Below, piece by piece: positions 42,708 through 50,400 of a DNA stretch of 64,000 nucleotides (its first letter is position 1; each line of letters opens with the position of its first letter). Under the pieces are notes generated by a model. That model was not told the origin of the DNA. It was given only the letters and a program-made list of their open reading frames with translations, and ran no database searches. The position numbers and the translations under genes are program-made. The DNA is from Micavibrio sp. UBA6212 (GTDB taxonomy: Bacteria; Pseudomonadota; Alphaproteobacteria; Micavibrionales; Micavibrionaceae), in the NCBI GenBank assembly GCA_002421905.1, contig DISK01000007.1, forward strand, positions 1-64,000, given 5' to 3'.

Positions 42708-43520
42708 ATGAAAAACAAAATTTTAGCAACAGTCTCAATTTTTGCGCTAATGGGAATAATTCCCGCTATGGCTGAAACCTTAAAATCTCAATCTCAGATC
42801 AGTGCCGAGACGAGTGCCATTGACAGTCTCTCTCAGGACTCAAAAAAAGCCATGGAGAACATTAAAACTGATGCTGTAGAAGCCTATGAAGAAATCAAGG
42901 CAACTCTGATCGGGAATGAAAAGGATGAGAAAAACGCACCTGTTGTGATTGATTCTAGACGAACAGCACGCGGTATGATCGGCCATGATATTTACAATGA
43001 AAAAAATGAAAGTGTAGCAAAGCTCACAGATATCATTCTTGATAAAGATGGGAAAGCAATCATGATCGTTGTTGTCGGTGATAAATTTCTCGGAATGGGC
43101 AAGCAAGCAGCCTTTGATTATGATTCCGTTGTGCGCGGAGAAGAGGATGGTGACGTCATCATGCCATTAACAGAAAAAATCATCGAAAATGCTGCCCCAT
43201 TTTCTTACGACAAAGTGGATGGAGACAAAAGGGTTCGTGTTGTTCCCAATAATGGTTACCGAGTTTCCGTACTTCTTGATGGAAAACTGGTTAACCAGAA
43301 GAATGAGACCGTGGCAGATATTGAAAATATTTCTTTCAAGAATGGTATGGCCGACAAACTTATTTTTGGATTTGATAAAACACTAGGATTTGGTGGACAG
43401 AGAGCAGCTCTTAATTACAATTCCACGACAATCGTCCGGGATGGAGAGGCGCTGCATTTTCAGCTTAATAATGAGAATGAAGACCGAGTTAATAGCTATA
43501 AAGAAACGACCATGCAGTAG
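42708..43520 (+). CDS. Exported PRC-barrel domain protein
   Basis: It has an N-terminal signal peptide (ILATVSIFALMGIIPAMA, cleavage before ETLKSQ). A helical linker follows, then two PRC-barrel-like halves. The first is near residues 90-150 (MIGHDIYNEKNESVAKLTDIILDKDGKAIMIVV) and the second near 185-250 (SVLLDGKLVNQKNETVADIENISFKNG). PRC barrels are small beta domains often involved in protein or RNA contacts; here it is periplasmic. A ribosome site (aaagga) precedes the ATG. The role is unknown, possibly envelope stress given the CsbD-like gene next door. Confidence 0.85.
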   Translation: MKNKILATVSIFALMGIIPAMAETLKSQSQISAETSAIDSLSQDSKKAMENIKTDAVEAYEEIKATLIGNEKDEKNAPVVIDSRRTARGMIGHDIYNEKNESVAKLTDIILDKDGKAIMIVVVGDKFLGMGKQAAFDYDSVVRGEEDGDVIMPLTEKIIENAAPFSYDKVDGDKRVRVVPNNGYRVSVLLDGKLVNQKNETVADIENISFKNGMADKLIFGFDKTLGFGGQRAALNYNSTTIVRDGEALHFQLNNENEDRVNSYKETTMQ

Positions 43521-43670
43521 AGAATAGTTTGTCCTGAAAACAAAATTTATGCATTCCTTATATAATCCAGCTTGAGTGCATATCGAATTGTTATCTGGAA
43601 CCTGCGACAACACAATTTGCAGTCTGGAATCTACAGATTTGCAATAACAAATAAGATCAAGGAGATCAAA

Positions 43671-43916
43671 ATGTCAAATACAGTTCAGCCAATGGCTAAT
43701 GCTAAAAATTCTGGAAATGCCGCAAAACTTCATGCCAAAATCAAAGAAACATGGAGCAAACTGGGGGATGATGACATCAAGCTTTATGATAGTAACCGCG
43801 CCCAGTTTTTCTCTAAACTGAAAGAGAAGCAAAATGTTTCAAAAGAAGATGCGATAAAAAAAATACAAGAACTTGAAAAAGCTTGTGGATGCAGTAGCTC
43901 AACAAAAGCTGCCTAG
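43671..43916 (+). CDS. CsbD-like small protein
   Basis: This 81-residue protein matches the CsbD/YjbJ stress-protein pattern: AKIKETWSKLGDDDIKLYDSNRAQFFSKL then NVSKEDAIKKIQELEK. CsbD-type proteins are abundant under general stress; the mechanism is unknown. The start at 43671 has a perfect aaggag ribosome site. It ends with a Cys-Gly-Cys-Ser tail (ACGCSSSTKAA), which is unusual for the family and could bind metal or form a disulfide. A terminator hairpin follows. Confidence 0.8.
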   Translation: MSNTVQPMANAKNSGNAAKLHAKIKETWSKLGDDDIKLYDSNRAQFFSKLKEKQNVSKEDAIKKIQELEKACGCSSSTKAA

Positions 43917-43937
43917 TTTTTAGCGCTATCCAATTTA

Positions 43938-43970
43938 TAAAGCCGTCCAGCGCAAGCAGGGCGGCTTTAG
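43938..43970 (+). terminator. Terminator-like hairpin after the CsbD-like gene
   Basis: The stem TAAAGCCG / CGGCTTTA, with further G-C pairs inside, is symmetrical about AGCGCAAGCAG. No long T tract follows. Confidence 0.65.
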
Positions 43971-44144
43971 TCTGGCATTTAATCCTATAGCGATATCAGT
44001 AAAAACTAATAAAAAGCATTGATTTTAAGTTTCAATCTTTAGGTGTGCAAATGGGTTTATTTATACTTCGTTTGCGTTGCAACAGGAATCACCTTACTAT
44101 TTCACCAGGTTTTCTTTTTAGTGGTGCTAGTTATGGAGAGTGTT

Positions 44145-45722
44145 ATGCCGAAAGTTCTGATTGCTGATAAGATGGATAAACAGGCCGAAGAAATCTTTCA
44201 ACGCAATGGTGTTGAATTTGATATCAAAGCTGGTCTCTCTCCTGAAGAGTTGAAAGAAATTGTCGGGGAATACGATGGAATTGCCTGCCGTTCTTCGGCA
44301 AAGATTACGGCAGATGTTATTTCTGCAGCCGGAAACGTCAAAGTGATAGGACGTGCTGGGATAGGTGTTGATACGATTGATGTACCAGCAGCCACTGCGG
44401 CTGGGATCGTTGTGATGAATACACCATTTGGAAATTCGATTACGACGGCAGAACATGCCTTGGCGATGATGATGGCCTTGGCGCGTCAAATCCCACAGGC
44501 CAATGCTTCTACCCATGACGGTAAATGGGAAAAGAGCAAGTTTATGGGCGTTGAACTCTATGCCAAGGTTCTGGGTGTGATCGGGTGTGGCAATATCGGT
44601 GCGATTGTTGCTAACCGTGCCTTGGGGCTGGGTATGAATGTCGTCGCTTATGACCCGTTTTTGACGGCTGATCGTGCGCGTGAATTGGGTGTTGAACAGG
44701 TTGAGCTTGATGATCTTCTGGCTCGGGCAGATTTTATCACCATCCATGTCCCGAAAACTGACAAAACCAATAAGATGATTGATGCGGCTGCCTTTGCCAA
44801 GATGAAGAAAGGGGTGAGGATTATCAATTGTGCACGAGGTGGTCTGATTGTTGAAGAAGATTTGAGAAATGCTCTGGATAGCGGCCATGTTGCTGGTGCT
44901 GCTCTGGATGTTTTTGAAGTCGAGCCTGCCAAGGAAAATATTTTGTTTGGTCATCCAAATGTGATTTGTACCCCGCATTTAGGGGCATCGACAAGTGAAG
45001 CGCAGGTTAATGTTGCAATCCAGGTCGCCGAACAAATGGCTGACTTTCTGTTAAAGGGAGCGGTGGTCAATGCGATCAACATGCCATCCATTTCGGCAGA
45101 AGATGCGCCAAAACTTAAACCATATATGGGGTTGGCGACACAGGTCGGAAAATTGACCGGACAAATTGTCGATAGCGCAATCAAGTCGATTGAAATTTCC
45201 TATATAGGGTCTGTAACGCAGGTTAATACCAAACCTCTTACCGCAACGGTTCTGGCGGCCATTCTCGAAGTCATGTCCGAACATGTCAATCTGGTGAATG
45301 CGCCGATGATTGCCAAAGACCTGAAAATTTCGGTGTCTGATAGTTATAACGAAGACGCGTCGGAATGGCCTGCTGCAATCTCGGTCAAAGTGACTTGTGA
45401 AAGTGGTGTGCATGATGTGATGGGAACCTTGTTTGGTGGGCGTGAACCAAGAATTGTCCAGATTGAATCTGTTCCTATTGAGGCTGCCCTCAGTTCACAC
45501 ATGCTCTTGGTCAAAAATGACGATAAACCGGGAATGATCGGAGCGTTAGGAACCATTCTGGCTGATGCTGGATGTAATATTGCCGACTTCAGACTAGGTC
45601 GGGTTGGAGTGGGTCAAACAGCTGTTGCGCTAATCTCTATTGATACGCCATTGTCCGATGATGTCTTTGCAAAAGTTTCGAACATCCCGCAGGTGCGTCA
45701 GGTTCGGCGTCTCCTCTTTTAG
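44145..45722 (+). CDS. serA: D-3-phosphoglycerate dehydrogenase
   Basis: It oxidises 3-phosphoglycerate, the first step of serine synthesis. The substrate/NAD domains show GRAGIGVDTIDVPAA, the NAD fingerprint GVIGCGNIGAIVANRA, catalytic Arg in NCARGG, Glu in DVFEVEP and His in CTPHLGAST. The long type (525 residues) includes the ASB intervening domain and a C-terminal ACT domain (LLVKNDDKPGMIGALGTILA) for regulation, often by serine. The ATG at 44145 has ggag seven bases upstream; a longer frame from 44043 would add a hydrophobic leader not found in the family. Confidence 0.97.
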   Translation: MPKVLIADKMDKQAEEIFQRNGVEFDIKAGLSPEELKEIVGEYDGIACRSSAKITADVISAAGNVKVIGRAGIGVDTIDVPAATAAGIVVMNTPFGNSITTAEHALAMMMALARQIPQANASTHDGKWEKSKFMGVELYAKVLGVIGCGNIGAIVANRALGLGMNVVAYDPFLTADRARELGVEQVELDDLLARADFITIHVPKTDKTNKMIDAAAFAKMKKGVRIINCARGGLIVEEDLRNALDSGHVAGAALDVFEVEPAKENILFGHPNVICTPHLGASTSEAQVNVAIQVAEQMADFLLKGAVVNAINMPSISAEDAPKLKPYMGLATQVGKLTGQIVDSAIKSIEISYIGSVTQVNTKPLTATVLAAILEVMSEHVNLVNAPMIAKDLKISVSDSYNEDASEWPAAISVKVTCESGVHDVMGTLFGGREPRIVQIESVPIEAALSSHMLLVKNDDKPGMIGALGTILADAGCNIADFRLGRVGVGQTAVALISIDTPLSDDVFAKVSNIPQVRQVRRLLF

Positions 45723-45754
45723 ATTCCGGTTTTTGGAGGCCTTATTTTATCAAC

Positions 45755-46264
45755 CTAGCGGTTGATAAAATTATGCGGATTCTTTGTATAATAACGGCGG
45801 CAAGCGTCATTCAGTTCTGCTTTCAGAAGAGGGCCGCTTCCGCCGCCGTCACCCTTGATCCCTTTGCTGATAATCAGGCTTAGTGTTTTGTGGTGCGCTT
45901 CGACAATATCGATGACATCTGCATCAAGCTCTTTGATATGTTCCAAGAATCCCAATACGATGTCAGCCAATGCGGTCACCAGATCAAACTTGAACATTTT
46001 CCCATGGGCTTTCAGGGACATTACCGGTCTAATCAGGCCAGCGGTCAATTCATCCGAGGTACCTGCGCCGGCTTTGGCTTTTCGAATGCCTTCAAGCAGG
46101 CCCATAAGAAAATCATTTGAAATTTCTGAAAAATCTATGTTGTTGTCTTCAATGACACGGTCGGCTTTCATGACTTTGTCTGGGGTAAGATCTCCGACAC
46201 CGGCTTTGAGCTGCAGTGATTTCGAGGCTTTGTATATTCGAACTTTTGTATCGGGTCTATTCAT
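45755..46264 (-). CDS. Unrecognised helical protein beside the CheY-like gene
   Basis: This protein of about 169 residues is all-helical, with no signal or membrane segment (NDFLMGLLEGIRKAKAG; LVTALADIVLGFLEHIKELD; VIDIVEAHHKTLSLIISKGI). The start at 46264 (MNRPDTKVRIYK) is preferred over a longer frame to 46321. It follows the response regulator by 71 bp on the same strand, so it may be a partner in that signalling pathway. The His in SLKAHGKMF has a faint phosphotransfer-domain look, which is speculative. Confidence 0.7.
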   Translation of the reverse strand: MNRPDTKVRIYKASKSLQLKAGVGDLTPDKVMKADRVIEDNNIDFSEISNDFLMGLLEGIRKAKAGAGTSDELTAGLIRPVMSLKAHGKMFKFDLVTALADIVLGFLEHIKELDADVIDIVEAHHKTLSLIISKGIKGDGGGSGPLLKAELNDACRRYYTKNPHNFINR

Positions 46265-46335
46265 GTGTGGGTCGTTCCAAAATCTGTGTCTGTCAATCGT
46301 CCATTCAAATAGAAATATCACAGATGTGTAAAAAA

Positions 46336-46863
46336 TTACTCAACGTGGATGTCCCATGAGTCTGATTTTTTACCATCATCTACCTGGCGCCGTTTTGGTC
46401 CTTCATAGTCATCAATTTTCCTGCGCCGACGGTCGGGGCCGAAAAATCTTGGCGTTTCGACAAAATCACGTGGACGGTTGATAATGTGGGTAATTCTTTT
46501 GGCCAAATCCTGTCCCGTGAAGGGTTTGGTCAGAAATTCTGTGACACCCATGTCGCGGGCCTGAATCACTCTGTTTTTAGCGCTGTACCCTGTAATCAGG
46601 ATAATTGGCACAGTCTTATTGACTGAGGTGGGATCATTGCGAATGCGGTGAATCATCTCGAATCCGCTAACCGGCTCCATCTCCCAGTCTGTAATAATGA
46701 TATCGGGATTATATTTCTTGAATTCGGCGAAACCGCTGCCACCGTGCTCTGCATTGTATATCCGGCCCACACCGAGAGCTTCCAGAACGCCGATCAGAAG
46801 GTTCCGCATTGGATGAATATCTTCAACAACCAGAACGCTTATTTTGTCTAATTTCAGGGCCAT
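46336..46863 (-). CDS. CheY-like response regulator with basic C-terminal tail
   Basis: A receiver domain fills residues ~8-130: the acidic pocket is VVEDIHPMR, the phospho-acceptor Asp59 is in IIITDWEM, the switch Thr is in LITGY and the Lys is in FLTKPF. The remaining ~45 residues are charged (RRRRKIDDYEGPKRRQ) with no recognised output domain. It probably acts by protein binding, as in chemotaxis or motility signalling. A long hairpin sits about 57 bp upstream of the start codon. Confidence 0.93.
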   Translation of the reverse strand: MALKLDKISVLVVEDIHPMRNLLIGVLEALGVGRIYNAEHGGSGFAEFKKYNPDIIITDWEMEPVSGFEMIHRIRNDPTSVNKTVPIILITGYSAKNRVIQARDMGVTEFLTKPFTGQDLAKRITHIINRPRDFVETPRFFGPDRRRRKIDDYEGPKRRQVDDGKKSDSWDIHVE

Positions 46864-46919
46864 AACAGGTAGGTGGGTTGTGATCGTGTTTTCGACATAA
46901 TTCGTTATTTAACAGATGA

Positions 46920-46980
46920 CCCCGGTACTTCACCCTCCTACCACACGGTTTGTCCGGGTGGCACAAGGATAGTACCGGGG
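46920..46980. other. Strong structured-RNA candidate in the 5' region of the CheY-like gene
   Basis: A perfect 10-bp stem (CCCCGGTACT / AGTACCGGGG) encloses about 40 bases. On the minus strand the interior can fold into ATCCT/AGGA-type pairs and a CCACcCGG ... CCGtGTGG hairpin with loop ACAAA. It would be in the 5' leader of the response regulator mRNA. It matches no riboswitch class I can recall and has no T tract, so it is not a simple terminator. Confidence 0.5.
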
Positions 46981-47273
46981 CCTTGTATAGGATTATAGGT
47001 AAGCGTTTTCCAAAAGGCAACTGTAAATCTTTATGTGGTTTGTTATAATGAGTTAAAATTTATTGATGGTACGCAATTTTCTCTATATATTAGAAATATC
47101 AATGGTTGTTTTGGCGCTAAAATAGAGAAATAACGCTCTGCGTTGCATCTTTGGTGTTGAATATAATGACTTTTTATCTATTTCGGTATCAGGATTGCTG
47201 AACTTAGGGTCTGTATTAAAATTTTATTATACATATTACGCAAAAATTCTTTCTCTGCTTTTTTCATAATTTG

Positions 47274-47302
47274 TTGACGCCTGTGGAGAAAACATGTTAC
47301 TA
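47274..47302 (+). promoter_or_regulatory. Possible sigma-70-type promoter of the VCBS gene
   Basis: TTGACG, a 17-base spacer, then TTACTA. It lies about 100 bp upstream of the start codon. The -10 match is poor, so this is tentative. Confidence 0.3.
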
Positions 47303-47402
47303 AGCTTGACTGTTTCATAGTTTTTTAAATAGAGAGATGCATACTGATCTGCAAGGAATGCGGAATCGGTGAGTGTCCTAAAAAAGAGGGGAATGCATTA
47401 AT

Positions 47403-50400
47403 ATGCCCAAGGATGTAAATGTGATTGGCTCTACAGCAGCCAACAAAGTTTTTGATTTGCCAGTGACATTAAGTCCAGGTCAAGTCAACACGCTGGCGTT
47501 TTCTCAAGATAGCATCTCGTCGATGCATTTGACGCCAAAGGGTGAGCTTGAAATCTCCTTCCGTGATGGTTCCCGTCTGATTGTTGAAAATTTTCAAGAA
47601 CTGGCAGACTCTGCACAGTCTTGTGGTCGCGATACGTTGCTTCAGCTTTCTGACAACACGATCATTTATCCTGAAGATCTGCGTGGTCAGCTTGCTCAAG
47701 GGCCCGTTCTATTCGAGACGTCCGAAAGTGGTATGGTTGCCCTGTCTGAGCCAAAAGCAGGCCAAGTGGTTGAAACCAACATCGAGCCGGGTCATGAATA
47801 TCAGTTTGGTTTTGATCTGAGTCAAGTCAGCGCAGCACAGTCCGGCCAAAATTTGGTTCTGTCTTTCGCCAATGGCGGGGTTTTGATCCTGAATAATTAT
47901 TTTGCTTCTGTGGGGACGGAACTTCCCCCGGTCATGACATTGGCTGATGGGGCTGTTGTTGATGCAACGACACTTTTGACATCTTGTAAACTGATTGAGA
48001 TTCCCACTGTTGCCGAATCTGTTGCGGCTCAAGTTCCTGCTGCGACCGGCCTTCGTGACGCTGCTCCGGATATCGAGCCTGCTGCCGGTGAGGAAGATGT
48101 TCTTGCTGCGGCGGCGGCACAAAAAGTTGCGAATATTGAACCTGCTGCTGGTGAAGATCTGGCAAATATTGAGCCTGCTGCCGGGGATGCGGGAGGAACT
48201 CCAGTTTCTTCCAGTCGTGGATATGGATTTAATAGTTCTATTGATGGAGCTGGGTTTGGTGGTGAAAGTCCGATCGGGCCAATTGGTGCGACTGCCTTGA
48301 ACTATAATGCACCTACTATTCCGACAATTCCTTATGTTTCAGGTTCGACTGGTTTTACACCAGTTGATTACCAACCTGTTTTGGGTCAATCTTCTGCCTC
48401 AGTCGATGAGACAAATCTAGGGTCTGCCTCCGGTACAGTAACTGCCGATTTTGGTGGTGACGGGCCAGGGGAATTGACCTTTAATAATGATTTCTCTTTT
48501 GGCGGCTCGGTTGGCCCTGACCTGTTGTCCTGTCAGGTTCCTGTTACCGTCACTCACACAGACGATACTTATACCGGAACTGCCAATGGTGCAGTTGTTT
48601 TCACTTTGGTGATTGATCCGGTGACGGGTGATTATACCTTTACCCAATATGCTGCTCTGACACATGCCGATTCTACCAATCCCGATGATGTTCTGACTTT
48701 GACATTCGGTGTTGATGGAACGGATGCAGACGGAGATGTCAGCACAACAACCATTACTATAGATGTTTATGATGACGGCCCTGTGGCGGTGGATGATACT
48801 GCGTCTGTTGGTTCCAGCCCGCTTGATGTGACTGGAAATGTTCTGGCCAATGATGATGCGGGAACCGATGGCAATGGCCATGTCACGGCTGTGACATTTA
48901 ACGGTACGACCTACGCTGTACCTGTCGGTGGATCAGTGACCGTTACAGGTCAGTATGGGACTCTCGTGATCTCTTCTGCGGGTGATTATACTTACACATC
49001 CTCGAATACCGCACTGGGTACCGATCAGTTTACCTATACTATGGCGGATTGTGATGCGGACAGTGCTCAGGCTTCCTTGTCTATCGAAGTGACGGATCTG
49101 GATGTTGTACCAACAGTTCGTTCTTCCTCTTCTGTACTTGATGAAAGTGATCTTGGTGCTGCCAATTCTGTTTCCGGTTCTGTGGTGGCCGATTTCGGTG
49201 TGGATGGCCCGGGTTCATATGCTTTCAATACGAGCCATGCTGCTGGAGGATCTCTGGCTGCCGGAACATTAACCTCGAACGGTGTGCCTGTTGTGGTGTC
49301 GCTGGTTGGTGGTGAATATGTTGGAACAGCTGGTGGCGTATCTGTCTTTACGCTCTCTATTAATGCGTCAACTGGTGTTTACACCTTCACCCAGTTGGGT
49401 CAGTTGGATCATGCCGATGGAACCAATCCCGATGATGTGATTTCTCTGGATTTCGGTGTGACCGTAACGGATAGCGATGGTGATGTTGCCAACGCGACTG
49501 TTACCATCAATATTCACGATGATGCGCCAGTGGCAGTGGATGATGTGGCTGCTGTCCCTCATCATTCATTGGCAGTATCTGGGAATGTCACGGATAATGA
49601 TACGGTTGGTGAAGATCAGCCTGGTTATGTTGTTTCGGAAGTATCTTTCAATGGCACGGCAGTTGCTGTTCCTGCGATCGGTACAGTAACAATCAATGGC
49701 ACTTATGGTGCTGTTGAAATCTCTCATACCGGAGCCTATACCTATACCTCTTACAATACTGCTCTTGGAACGGATGTGTTCTCTTACACGATTGTCGATC
49801 AGGACGGAGATCCTGCCTCGGCTAATTTGACCTTGAGTGTTCGTGATCTTGATACTGTTCCGACAATTGATGTGGTTCCTGAATCTGTAGATGAAACAAC
49901 TGTGGATGAGTCCGGAACACAAACGGTTCATGGTACAGTGGTGGTTGATTTTGGTGCCGATACTCCTGGTACAGTCGCCTTGGCTGGTGCTGCTGGTTTT
50001 GCGGCTACCGGTTCTGTCGCTGGTGGATCATTGACCTCGAACGGTGTTGCTGTTGTGGTGACCCAAGTGGGCAACCAGTATATTGGAACCGCTAATGGAG
50101 CTCCAGTTTTTGAACTGACCCTAAATCCTGATAACACCTATGACTTTGTTCTGCATGGTCAATTGGATCATGCCGATACAACCGATCCCGATGATATTAT
50201 CACCTTGAATTTTGATGTGACAGCTACTGACTCCGATGGAGATGCGGTAACCGGAACCATTCAAATCAACGTGCATGATGATGCGCCGGTTGCTGTGAAC
50301 GATGTTGTGTCTCTGGGTGATAGATTTTCTGTCTCCGGTAATGTGACAGTGAACGACACGATCGGTCAAGATCAGCCGGGTTACGTGGTGAAAGAAGTTT

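Larger units (their letters stand above)
46864..47402. other. 539-bp intergenic stretch between divergent genes
   Basis: It holds the hairpin at 46920-46980 and then an AT-rich region of about 330 bp. The promoter of the giant VCBS gene should lie here. No protein-coding frame is convincing. The AT-richness fits binding by nucleoid proteins and regulated expression of a surface protein. Confidence 0.6.

Noticed and set aside
46920..46980. Assignment of the hairpin to a known riboswitch class or SRP RNA
   Set aside because: It lacks the conserved cores of the c-di-GMP, cobalamin, TPP, SAM, ZTP, guanidine and fluoride classes and the SRP tetraloop region, so it is left unassigned.
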